This document shows positions 41,535 through 49,508 of a stretch of 64,000 bases of DNA, one piece after another. Made by a program: the position numbers and the translations under genes. How positions within the stretch are numbered: position 1 is the stretch's first letter; each line of letters opens with the position of its first letter. Location: contig JACKBC010000010.1 of assembly GCA_020634755.1 (NCBI GenBank), positions 1 to 64,000 of the forward strand, in the 5' to 3' direction. A model generated the notes under the pieces. It was not told the DNA's origin. It made no database searches and saw only the letters and a program-made list of their open reading frames with translations. The stretch is from Caldilineaceae bacterium. Lineage in GTDB: Bacteria; Chloroflexota; Anaerolineae; Caldilineales; Caldilineaceae.

Positions 41535-42293
41535 TTATGTTTGGTCCAGAATGCGTTGAATCTGCAAGGCAATCTCTTTGAAGCGATTTTGTTTGAGCCA
41601 GGGGTAGAATCGCATGATGCTAAGGCAATATTTACTGATGCTGGTCGGCTGAATGTGCAAATCATGCAGCTGTTGCACAAAGGCAGACTGAGACGACCAT
41701 TGTGAACGCTTGACCTCGGCAATCGCCACGCCAGGCAAATCAACAATTCGCTCTTGCCACAGGAATTGCAGTCCAACGTCTAACGTAAGCCGCTCAATGC
41801 TCGTCCGACTGACCAATGTAACACGTTTAAAGCAAACCCACACCTTGGGCTCCAGCGCATGTACAGGGCCAACATAGTTGCTGCGTAAGAAATCAAGCCA
41901 TGCAGGCGCAATGGATGCGGAGATCTTTTTAATCTCCATCCGGCTCTTAATCATCCTGTTCTTACTATTTTTGTGTTTGATTTCTAAAAATGAAAGAGCA
42001 GAACTTTCGTAACGCCGGCAGCGTACCTTATAGCGGCTGCGTTTGCCATTGTGATGCTGTAGATAGTGTAGAAAGTCCGGTGTGTCGAAATAGAGCGTGC
42101 TGTAATCCTGTAATTGCACGGCGCGCACGGTCAAAACTCGATACTCGGATACGGCGTTGCGCAATGCCTGCAAAAGTTGGCGTTCATGGAGCAAATATTT
42201 GGTATCGGTGCGATCCTGCAGCCGATTTTCATTTAACTCTTGCAGCCCAATGGGCGCCGCTTGCCTCAGCAAATCGGCAAATTGTTCATACAT
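41535..42293 (-). CDS. VTC-domain protein (polyphosphate polymerase-like)
   Basis: A 252-residue soluble protein with a VTC tunnel-fold domain. DRTDTKYLL, YSTLYFDTPDFLHYLQH, KRSRYKVRCRRYE, LEIKHKNSKNRMIKSR and TLDVGLQFLWQ are the strands that line the tunnel with basic and acidic side chains. In yeast the VTC4 domain makes polyphosphate from ATP; bacterial members are inferred to do the same. It is grouped with DUF4956, a pentapeptide protein and a lamin-tail protein. It starts 8 bases after the pentapeptide gene. Confidence 0.83.
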   Translation of the reverse strand: MYEQFADLLRQAAPIGLQELNENRLQDRTDTKYLLHERQLLQALRNAVSEYRVLTVRAVQLQDYSTLYFDTPDFLHYLQHHNGKRSRYKVRCRRYESSALSFLEIKHKNSKNRMIKSRMEIKKISASIAPAWLDFLRSNYVGPVHALEPKVWVCFKRVTLVSRTSIERLTLDVGLQFLWQERIVDLPGVAIAEVKRSQWSSQSAFVQQLHDLHIQPTSISKYCLSIMRFYPWLKQNRFKEIALQIQRILDQT

Positions 42294-42301
42294 GGCTCAT
42301 G

Positions 42302-43003
42302 TTAATTAAAAATAGCCCCCGTTAGATCGGCATCCAAAAAATCGGCGCTTACGATGGTGGCGCCGCGCAAATCCGCCATATGCAGCGAGGCATCGCGAAA
42401 GTTCGCCCGCGTCAGTTGAGAATCACGTAAATTGGCTCGGCTCAAATCGCTCTCGCTTAGATTGGCTTGCGTTAGTATAGTCTGCGATAAGTCCGCCAGT
42501 TTGAGCTTGGCGCGGTGCAATGTAGCGCCGCGCAAATCGGCGCCGCGCAAATTGGCGCCGCGCAAATCCGCCTCGCGTAAATCGGCGCCGCGCAAATTGG
42601 CGTTGCGCAAGTTGGCGCCGCGCAGATCTGTATAGTGCAAAATGGCCTGCGATAGATCGGCTTCTTGTAAATCGGCGTTGCGCAAATTGGCTTCGGTCAA
42701 ATTAGCAAAATAGAGATCTGACTCCTGTAGGTTGGCCTCATGCAGATTCGCTTGTGCCAAATTAATGTGCCGCAAATAGGCTTCGCTCAAGTTGCGGCCA
42801 CGCAGATCAATGGCCATGCAGTTGGGCGCACACTCCAGATCCGGCACTGCCGGGTATGTATGCGCAATCATCACAAGCACAGCGCCCAAAAAGCCCAACA
42901 CGGCCAGCACGCGCACGCCGTGCAAAAGGCCGCGCGTTTTCCATTGGGGTAGCAATCGGACGCCCTGTTTATTCCTATTTTGCAAATTGACCAATCTACT
43001 CAT
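42302..43003 (-). CDS. Pentapeptide-repeat membrane protein
   Basis: A 233-residue protein with one membrane helix (about 25-45, VRVLAVLGFLGAVLVMIAH), a short Cys-bearing linker (LECAPNCMAIDLRG) and about 30 A(D/N)LXX repeats that form a right-handed beta-helix. The start is the ATG at 43001-43003. The longer reading frame to 43177 runs across a family C repeat and is rejected. The DNA of the repeats is itself repetitive (GCGCCGCGCAAATCG-like units). The function is unknown; many pentapeptide proteins are protein-binding. Confidence 0.8.
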   Translation of the reverse strand: MSRLVNLQNRNKQGVRLLPQWKTRGLLHGVRVLAVLGFLGAVLVMIAHTYPAVPDLECAPNCMAIDLRGRNLSEAYLRHINLAQANLHEANLQESDLYFANLTEANLRNADLQEADLSQAILHYTDLRGANLRNANLRGADLREADLRGANLRGADLRGATLHRAKLKLADLSQTILTQANLSESDLSRANLRDSQLTRANFRDASLHMADLRGATIVSADFLDADLTGAIFN

Positions 43004-43020
43004 TCTGTGTTTATTGTTTT

Positions 43021-43104
43021 CAGTACACCGCAACGGTGTTGGCGAGATAGGCAACGGGCTGGTTACGGCATCCAGCTCTGTCCCTTTTTTTTGCGATCTA
43101 CTGA
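43021..43104. repeat. Family C repeat, copy 3
   Basis: Begins CAGTACACCGCAACGGTGTTGG and ends TTGCGATCTACTGA. It is directly upstream of the pentapeptide gene and occupies its leader. Confidence 0.65.
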
Positions 43105-43214
43105 TTCTCTTCTTAAGGGATTCGAATATTATAACACACAATGATTGGCGCAAAACTAACAAAACATCGTCAAGCATTCACCCTAACCTGGACAAGCCAG
43201 AACCAAAAAAGGAA

Positions 43215-43272
43215 CCACGAAGAGACACGAAGAATCACAAAGGGCGAAGCCTTTTTTCGTGAAACTTCGTGG
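43215..43272. repeat. CCACGAAG inverted repeat
   Basis: CCACGAAGAGACACGAA at the left pairs with TTCGTGAAACTTCGTGG at the right through 8 and 6 bp separated by a 3-base internal loop. A second inverted repeat of the type GCGCAAAGATGCGCAAAGAG lies at 43350-43410. Both are common repeat types in several bacterial phyla. Confidence 0.6.
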
Positions 43273-43473
43273 TCATTTTTCTTGCATAACAACAAGATTT
43301 CAACGGGTTAGGTCGACTGACCGACACAGTTAACCTTTCTACCGGGAAGGGCGCAAAGATGCGCAAAGAGTTCTCGGGAAGATTCTGCGCGTTTCTTTGC
43401 GATCTTGGCGGTAAAATAAAATTTGTCAGTCAATCAGGGGTTAGGTACTAAATGGGCCGGCTTTAGTCGATTT

Positions 43474-43559
43474 TATGCTGCGGTTGAGATGAGAACTGGA
43501 GTTTTCCATAGGCTTCACAGGCGTAACCAAACTCTGGTGCTCATTCAAAGCTCAGCATA
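43474..43559 (+). mobile_element. Family D hairpin element, copy 2
   Basis: The outer TATGCTG and CAGCATA pair over 7 bp. Inside are GCGGTTGAGATGAGAACTGG and TGCTCATTCAAAGC. The right head is CAAAGC instead of CAGAGC. It ends 5 bases after the murA stop. Confidence 0.72.
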
Positions 43560-43564
43560 GCAGT

Positions 43565-44875
43565 TTACTCGATGCGCTCAATCTGCGCCCCCAACGCACG
43601 CAGCTTATCATCAATGCGCTCGTAGCCACGGTCAATCTGGCCGATATTGCCAATGGTGGTCTTGCCCTCGGCGGCCAGCGCCGCCAGCACCAGCGCCATG
43701 CCTGCTCGAATATCTGGCGAGCTAACGGGCTGGCCATAGAGCCGGCTGGGGCCAACGACCACCGCCCGGTGTGGATCGCACAAAATAATCTGCGCCCCCA
43801 TGGCAATAAGTTTGTCTACAAAAAAGAGGCGGCTTTCAAACATTTTCTGATGAACCACAACGGTGCCCTGGGCTTGTGTGGCCGCCACCAGCGCCACGCT
43901 AATCAAGTCGGGGGGAAACCCTGGCCAGGGCATATCGTCAATTTTGGGTACGGCTCCGCCAAAATCAGCTTTGATGCAAAGTTCCTGCTCATCTTCCACA
44001 ACCAGCGTATAGGGATAGGTGCGCGGCGCTTGGGCATCCTCCTCCAGCCGCATGCGCACACCGAGTCGCTCGCCAAAGACCATCCGGATCATGCGCAGAT
44101 GGTCGGGCGACACGCCTTGAATGCTCAGTTCGCCGCGCGTAATGGCGCCCAAGGCAATGTAGCTGCCGATTTCCATATAGTCTGGGCTGACAAAAATTTC
44201 GGCGCTGCCCAATGATTCCTGCCCGTGGATCACTAGCGTGTTGCCGCCAATGCCCTCAATGGGGCAACCCATGGCGGTTAGCAAGTGGCACAGATCCTGT
44301 ACGTGGGGCTCGCTGGCGGCATTGCGCAGCACCGTTGTGCCCTTGGCCAGCGCCGCCGCCATAATGCCATTCTCGGTTGCGGTCACGGAAGCTTCGTCCA
44401 GCAAAATGTCCTGTCCATGCAAACGGCCGCGCGCGCGCAGCTCAAACGCGCCATTTTGGCTGAGGCTGGCGCCCAAGGCGTTGAAAACTTGCAAATGCGT
44501 GTCAATGCGGCGGCGGCCAATATCATCCCCCCCCGCCGTGGCGCTCACGGCAAAATGGCCACGCCGCGCCAGCAGCGGTCCCATGAGCGTCAGTGAGCCG
44601 CGGATCTTGGCAAAGCGATTGGGGTCCGGCGCCGTGCTGTGCAGATGTTTGGCGCAGAGCGTAATGCTGGAGCCGGACTCGTCATATTCAACGCCCAATG
44701 CTTCTAAAATGTGCAGCATGGTGCGGATATCGCCAATCTGCGGTACGTTGTGCAGCGTCACTGGTTCATCGGTAAGCAAACAGGCGGACAGCAGCGGCAG
44801 GGCTGCGTTTTTGTTGCCAATGGGCGTCACAACACCTTGAATTGGACGCTGTCCTTCAATTACAAATGCGGGCAT
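43565..44875 (-). CDS. murA: UDP-N-acetylglucosamine 1-carboxyvinyltransferase, Asp117 form
   Basis: A 436-residue EPSP-synthase-fold enzyme that transfers enolpyruvate to UDP-GlcNAc, the first step of peptidoglycan precursor synthesis. Lys22 is in GNKNAALP, the catalytic-loop region is SATAGGDDIGRRRIDTHL (111-128), PWPGFPPDL holds the base Asp, and DIRAGMALVLA holds the conserved Arg. In most MurA proteins the loop has GGC(A/T)IG; here Asp117 replaces the Cys, as in mycobacterial and chlamydial enzymes that resist fosfomycin. The start is the ATG at 44873-44875 with GGAGA; an upstream extension of 51 residues is rejected. Confidence 0.88.
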   Translation of the reverse strand: MPAFVIEGQRPIQGVVTPIGNKNAALPLLSACLLTDEPVTLHNVPQIGDIRTMLHILEALGVEYDESGSSITLCAKHLHSTAPDPNRFAKIRGSLTLMGPLLARRGHFAVSATAGGDDIGRRRIDTHLQVFNALGASLSQNGAFELRARGRLHGQDILLDEASVTATENGIMAAALAKGTTVLRNAASEPHVQDLCHLLTAMGCPIEGIGGNTLVIHGQESLGSAEIFVSPDYMEIGSYIALGAITRGELSIQGVSPDHLRMIRMVFGERLGVRMRLEEDAQAPRTYPYTLVVEDEQELCIKADFGGAVPKIDDMPWPGFPPDLISVALVAATQAQGTVVVHQKMFESRLFFVDKLIAMGAQIILCDPHRAVVVGPSRLYGQPVSSPDIRAGMALVLAALAAEGKTTIGNIGQIDRGYERIDDKLRALGAQIERIE

Positions 44876-45157
44876 GAGTTTCTCCGATTGATTTTGCGGC
44901 GCCCAAATGCGAGACGCACGGCGCGCCGCTAGAATAAAGGCATTCTGCTGTCTGTGAAAAACGGGTGTGGGCAGCGAGGGGGGCAGGCCGGGTTCGTTTT
45001 GATTATGAAACGATATTATGGCCGCCAAGGTTCACAGCGTACAACGGCGTGTATCTATCTCCTGAGATGCCGCGCTTTGCCAAGGTGTCTTTCCGGGCCA
45101 TCTTAGCAGGCGCTGGCGAGCAGGGCGCATTTAGCGGCAGAAATTTACTTTTATAAT

Positions 45158-45243
45158 CAGTGCACGGCAACGGTGTTGGCGATGCAGGCATCGGGCTCGA
45201 TGGGCGAATCCAGCCCCATCGCCTGCCGTGGCGATCTACTGAT
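45158..45243. repeat. Family C repeat, copy 4
   Basis: Begins CAGTGCACGGCAACGGTGTTGG and ends GTGGCGATCTACTG. The interior GATGCAGGCATCGGG and CCCCATCGCCTGCC forms the stem. No gene overlaps it. Confidence 0.62.
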
Positions 45244-45463
45244 AATCACAGCCACCCTATAAAATGGGCATCTTTATTGTGCAACTTTTCGACGAACACC
45301 TGTTCCAGAACAACGGGTTTCAACTTCGCGTAATTCAACAGTATGTGGTATAATATGATGAGTTGCGACAATTGTCTACTCGACATGTGTCTCAGTAAAA
45401 TATCAGGATGCGGCAACGCTATTGACGCGTCTGGCGCTTGTTTTTGTTATCACCATTGACGAA

Positions 45464-45622
45464 GGGTCTGTCCAGAAGTAACTTGTAGATTTAAACCTGC
45501 TGGGTCTTTATAAAGGGTAAGAAAATATCCCGGTTTCTCGTTCTACCGAAACAATTAATTAACGTCCTTTGAGACCTGTCAGGTTTAGCCACCAACTTAT
45601 TTCTTGTTGATTAGGCAGACCC
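45464..45622. mobile_element. Family B palindromic element, copy 3 (expanded)
   Basis: The outer GGGTCTG/CAGACCC and the AAGTAACTTG/CCAACTTATTTCTT blocks match copies 1 and 2. The centre is longer by about 60 bases and includes GGGTCTTTATAAAGG and AAATATCCCGG. This may be an older or internally expanded copy. Confidence 0.55.
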
Positions 45623-45646
45623 TATCTATTTTGAGAGAAGCATCTT

Positions 45647-46609
45647 TTGGGTGTAATCGAAAGCCTTTCGGCTGGTTATCGGCTGGTTGGATATCGTCTT
45701 TACTTGCTCGTTGTGCCGGTGGTGCTGGACCTCATCTTATGGTTGGCGCCGCGTTTGAGCGTGGAAAATCTATTTGGACGGCTGGCTGAATTTTATACGA
45801 GCATGGCCCAGACAGAGTCATTGTCTGGCGATATGGTGACGTTGACTCAGCAAGCCGCCGCCCTCATTGAACAAGCCGGGCGTGGTTCTAACCTGGTGCA
45901 TATGCTGGTGAGCAGTTCGCTATTGCACGTTCCCAGCCTGATGATCACGCTGGAGCCCATGGCCGATGCCCAAGTTTACGAGGTTAGAAATCCGCTTCTG
46001 ATGGTGGGGCTTTTTGCGGGCTTTGCGCTATTGAGCCTCCTTTTTGGTGTGCTCTATCTGGGCATGCTGGCGCGTTATTTGCCCATTGGTCAGGGTGAAA
46101 AAGGCGATTCGCTGGGGCGGCTTTTCTATGTTTCTGGTCGCCGCTGGCTGCTTACGCTGCTTTATACGTTTCTGGTGGGGTTTGCCTTTTTCGCTGTTTA
46201 CACACCGGCTATTTTGGGCATTTCGCTCATTATGTTGCTGATACCGGCGCTGGGCTCAGGGCTCATATTTTTGCTGGGTGGGCTTACTTTTGTTGTTTAT
46301 TTTTATCTCTATTTTGCCGTCATTGGTTTTATTGTGGATGACCTATCCATTTTTGATGCGGTGATGCGCAGCATGCGGCTGGTGCGCCATAATTTTTGGT
46401 CCACGCTTGGATTTATTATAATGCTCAATTTCATCAGCATTGGTTTTAGCCTGTTGTTGGGGTCAGTTGCGGCACAGCAGCCCTATGGAACCCTGGTTGC
46501 CATTGTGGTCAACGCCTACATTGGCACTGGCCTGGCCATGGCGATTTTGGTCTTCTATCGCACCCGGCTATTACGGCTGGAGGGGCACAAGGATGTGATT
46601 GAGATTTGA
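45647..46609 (+). CDS. Polytopic membrane protein of unknown function
   Basis: 320 residues with about six membrane segments, in the order 15-33, 115-150, 170-200, 205-230, 245-270 and 280-305. No motif known to me was found. The N-terminal ESLSAGYRLVGYRLYLLVVPVVLDLILWLAP is amphipathic. The start is taken as the TTG at 45647 with GAGAGAAG before it, an unusual but best-supported choice because no ATG or GTG lies in frame near it. It precedes gyrB by 80 bases on the same strand. Confidence 0.6.
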   Translation: MGVIESLSAGYRLVGYRLYLLVVPVVLDLILWLAPRLSVENLFGRLAEFYTSMAQTESLSGDMVTLTQQAAALIEQAGRGSNLVHMLVSSSLLHVPSLMITLEPMADAQVYEVRNPLLMVGLFAGFALLSLLFGVLYLGMLARYLPIGQGEKGDSLGRLFYVSGRRWLLTLLYTFLVGFAFFAVYTPAILGISLIMLLIPALGSGLIFLLGGLTFVVYFYLYFAVIGFIVDDLSIFDAVMRSMRLVRHNFWSTLGFIIMLNFISIGFSLLLGSVAAQQPYGTLVAIVVNAYIGTGLAMAILVFYRTRLLRLEGHKDVIEI

Positions 46610-46689
46610 ACAGCTTGACGATTGGTATATACGATAATTCGTTTAGTTTCTCGAGATTTTTATAGTACGCGATTCGCACGGAGGAATTT

Positions 46690-48636
46690 GTGGCAAAGCA
46701 GAACACAGATTTTGTATACGGCGCAGACCAGATTCAGGTGTTGGAGGGGTTGGAAGCGGTGCGTCGCCGCCCGGGTATGTATATTGGCGGCACCGATGAA
46801 AAAGCCCTGCATCACATGGTCACCGAAGTGGTCGATAACTCGATTGATGAGGCCATGCAGGGGCGCTGTGACACCATTAAAATTACTATTCATAAGGACG
46901 ACAGCGTCTCTGTCGAAGACAATGGCGCTGGCATTCCGGTGGATATTCAAAAGCAGACCGGTTTGCCCGCGGTGACCGTGGTTATGACCAAGCTGCATGC
47001 CGGCGGTAAGTTTGGCGGTGGTGGCTATAAAGTGTCTGGCGGTCTACACGGCGTGGGCGTTAGCGCCGTCAATGCCCTGAGCACTTGGATGGAAACCAAA
47101 GTCAAGCGTGATGGTAAAATTTATCGCCAGCGCTTTGAACGCGGCGTCCCCGTGACCGATGTAGAGGTCATTGGCAAGTGCGACCCCGGTGATACCGGCA
47201 CCATCCAAACTTTCCTGCGCGATGATACTATTTTTCAGGTGACATCCTATAACTGGAACATGATGGTGACTCACTTCCGCGAGATTGCTTTTTTGACGCG
47301 CGGTGTCTCCATTCAGTTTATTGACGAACGGCCAGATGTGCCGCGCGAAATGAATTTCTATTTTGAGGGCGGCGTCAAGTCATTTGTCAGCTATCTCAAC
47401 AAAAACCGCACCACGCTGCATTCACCCATTTACATTGACCAAGAGGTGGATACCACGCAGGTCGAAGCGGCGATTCAATATACGGATGGCTTTTCAGAAT
47501 CGGCCTTTGCCTTTGCCAACACCATCAATACACCCGATGGCGGCACGCATCTCACCGGTTTGCGCACGGCGCTCACCCGCTTGATCAACGACTATTCGCG
47601 CAAGCAGGGCTTCCTCAAAGATAACGATCCAAACTTTACCGGCGATGATACGCGCCAGGGGCTCACCGCCATTGTGAGCGTCAAGGTGATCGAGCCGCAG
47701 TTTGAGGGGCAAAACAAGCTCAAGCTGCTCAACAACGAGGTGCGCTATCACGTGGAAACGGCCGTGGCCGAGGCCATGGGCCAGTGGATGGAAGAGAATC
47801 CGCGCGAGGCGCGCCAGATTATTGAGAAGTGTCGCACCGCCTTCCGCGCCCGGGAAGCTGCCAAGAAGGCCAGGGATTTGGTCATCCGCAAGAGCGCGCT
47901 GGAAAGCTTAACGCTGCCGGGCAAGCTGGCCGACTGCTCCAGCCGCAACCCCGCCGAGTGCGAAATTTACATTGTCGAGGGCGACAGCGCCGGTGGCACC
48001 GCCAAGCAGGGCCGCGATCGCCGCTTCCAAGCTATTTTGCCCCTGCGCGGCAAAATCCTCAACATCGAAAAGACCAGCCTGGATAAAGCGCTGGCCAATA
48101 AAGAGATCCAGGCGCTAATTACGGCGCTGGGCACCGGCATTGGCGAGAGCTTTGATATCAGCGGGCTGCGCTATAATCGCATTATTTTAATGACTGATGC
48201 CGACGTTGATGGCAGCCACATCCGCACGCTGTTGCTGACCTTTTTCTTCCGCTATTTGGAGCCATTGGTAGAAACAGGGCATTTGTATATTGCGCAACCG
48301 CCGCTCTACCGCGTCACCGTGACGGAAACGCAAAATGGACGCAACAAGCGCGACAGCCGCTACGTCTACGACGACAAATCGCTGGATACGCTGCGCACCG
48401 ATTTGGGCAGCGACAAGGTGCGCATTGATCAGCGCTACAAAGGGCTGGGCGAAATGAATGATGAGCAGCTTTGGGAGACCACCATGAATCCCGAAAATCG
48501 CACCATCCTCCAGGTCAACATTGAAGATGCCGCCGAGTCCGACCGCACCTTCGACATGCTCATGGGGAGCCAGGTGCCGCCGCGCCGCCGCTTTATCCAG
48601 ACGCACGCCAACCAAGTGCGTAATTTGGATGTATAA
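46690..48636 (+). CDS. gyrB: DNA gyrase subunit B
   Basis: A 648-residue ATPase subunit of gyrase. The GHKL domain has EVVDNSIDEAMQGRC, VEDNGAGIPVD and GGGGYKVSGGLHGVG. The transducer domain follows. The TOPRIM domain shows EIYIVEGDSAGGTAKQGRDR and MTDADVDGSHIRTLLLTFFF, and the C-terminal tail is RFIQTHANQVRNLDV. It pairs with GyrA (not in the window) to supercoil DNA. The start is GTG at 46690 after a strong CGGAGG. Length is normal for the family. Confidence 0.96.
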   Translation: MAKQNTDFVYGADQIQVLEGLEAVRRRPGMYIGGTDEKALHHMVTEVVDNSIDEAMQGRCDTIKITIHKDDSVSVEDNGAGIPVDIQKQTGLPAVTVVMTKLHAGGKFGGGGYKVSGGLHGVGVSAVNALSTWMETKVKRDGKIYRQRFERGVPVTDVEVIGKCDPGDTGTIQTFLRDDTIFQVTSYNWNMMVTHFREIAFLTRGVSIQFIDERPDVPREMNFYFEGGVKSFVSYLNKNRTTLHSPIYIDQEVDTTQVEAAIQYTDGFSESAFAFANTINTPDGGTHLTGLRTALTRLINDYSRKQGFLKDNDPNFTGDDTRQGLTAIVSVKVIEPQFEGQNKLKLLNNEVRYHVETAVAEAMGQWMEENPREARQIIEKCRTAFRAREAAKKARDLVIRKSALESLTLPGKLADCSSRNPAECEIYIVEGDSAGGTAKQGRDRRFQAILPLRGKILNIEKTSLDKALANKEIQALITALGTGIGESFDISGLRYNRIILMTDADVDGSHIRTLLLTFFFRYLEPLVETGHLYIAQPPLYRVTVTETQNGRNKRDSRYVYDDKSLDTLRTDLGSDKVRIDQRYKGLGEMNDEQLWETTMNPENRTILQVNIEDAAESDRTFDMLMGSQVPPRRRFIQTHANQVRNLDV

Positions 48637-48730
48637 TACCAACTGCGGTTGTAAAAGCGATGAATAGTTGACAATTCTACGCTGAGAAATGGGTGATTAT
48701 TCATCGCTTTTACAGAGCCAAATAGCATAA
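48635..48730 (+). mobile_element. Family A hairpin element, copy 3
   Basis: Ends CAACTGCGGTTGTAAAAG and CTTTTACAGAGCCAAA with the loop reading TTGACAATTCTACGCTGAG. The loop has the opposite orientation to copy 2 at 35.6 kb although the ends have the same one. It begins four bases after the last sense codon of gyrB. Confidence 0.82.
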
Positions 48731-48826
48731 CGTAGTGCGTGGTGCGTAAACTATTTGAGTTTCATGTGACGAAGCTAGATTCGCAACCGGTTCACGCACC
48801 ACGTACTGCGCAACAGAATCCTTCCC

Positions 48827-49462
48827 ATGCTACCCCTCTTCTCCGAGTACGAAGCCCTTGCCGCCGTCGAGACTGCCTGTCAATCCTGCATCCGCTGTAC
48901 GTTGAGCGCCAGCCGGGAAAAGGTGGTCTTTGGCGCCGGCGATCCCCATGCCGCCATTATGTTGATTGGGCAGGGACCCTCATTGACCGATAACCAAACC
49001 GGGTTGCCCTATTCTGGCCCGGCGGGTGATTTGCTGGATGAAGCGCTCAGCCAGGCCGAGTTGACGCGGTCGGCGGTCTGGATCACCAATATTCACAAAT
49101 GTGTGGCCACCAAGGAGAACAGCCAGACCCACCGCCTGGAACAGCGCCCACCCAAAGCGGCCGAAGTCAAGGCGTGCAGCCCGTGGCTTGATGAGGAAAT
49201 TTTCTGGATCAAGCCGCAAGTGCTCGTGCTCATTGGCGGGCCGGCGGCGCAAACGCTGCTGGGGAAATCTTTTCAACTTTCCGAGCAGCGCGGCCAATGG
49301 CAAAGCGGACCCCACGGCATCTCCACCATTGCCACCTTCCAGCCCACCTATCTTAAACGGCTCAGCCAGTGGGACCGACCGGCGGCGGTCCAAGGCTGGC
49401 GCGACATGGTCGCGGATTTGCGCAGCGCCCGCGCAAAAGCGTTGTCGTCACCCTCATCGTGA
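48827..49462 (+). CDS. Uracil-DNA glycosylase superfamily protein, UdgX-like
   Basis: A 211-residue Fe-S protein of the UDG superfamily. It has Cys at CQSCIRC, HKC and KACSPW, the four-Cys 4Fe-4S pattern. The motif A region, GQGPSLTDNQTGLPYSGPAG, lacks the usual GE of family 4. Motif B is FQPTYLKR instead of HPSxLLR, so the His is replaced. The block ACSPWLDEEIFWIKPQVLVLIG and LGKSFQLSEQRGQW resembles UdgX, and a His-containing loop (QTHRLEQRPP) lies where the covalent His of UdgX would be. Activity is uncertain. The ATG at 48827 has no clear ribosome-binding site. Confidence 0.72.
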   Translation: MLPLFSEYEALAAVETACQSCIRCTLSASREKVVFGAGDPHAAIMLIGQGPSLTDNQTGLPYSGPAGDLLDEALSQAELTRSAVWITNIHKCVATKENSQTHRLEQRPPKAAEVKACSPWLDEEIFWIKPQVLVLIGGPAAQTLLGKSFQLSEQRGQWQSGPHGISTIATFQPTYLKRLSQWDRPAAVQGWRDMVADLRSARAKALSSPSS

Positions 49463-49508
49463 GTAGCTACACAATGTCAATAATTGCCAAACAGAATCTG
49501 GAAACAAC

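Larger units (their letters stand above)
44876..45646. other. Long intergenic region between murA and the membrane protein
   Basis: This 771-base gap contains family C copy 4 (45158-45243) and family B copy 3 (45464-45622). Between 45250 and 45460 I see no repeat, gene or clear promoter. Confidence 0.45.

Noticed and set aside
42432..42635. Plus-strand frame antisense to the pentapeptide repeats
   Set aside because: It is a mirror of the repeated DNA of the real gene and contains only Arg/Ala/Leu repeats.
43021..43177. Longer N-terminus of the pentapeptide protein
   Set aside because: It would be translated from a family C repeat and the added residues are low in similarity; the ATG at 43003 fits a membrane anchor start.
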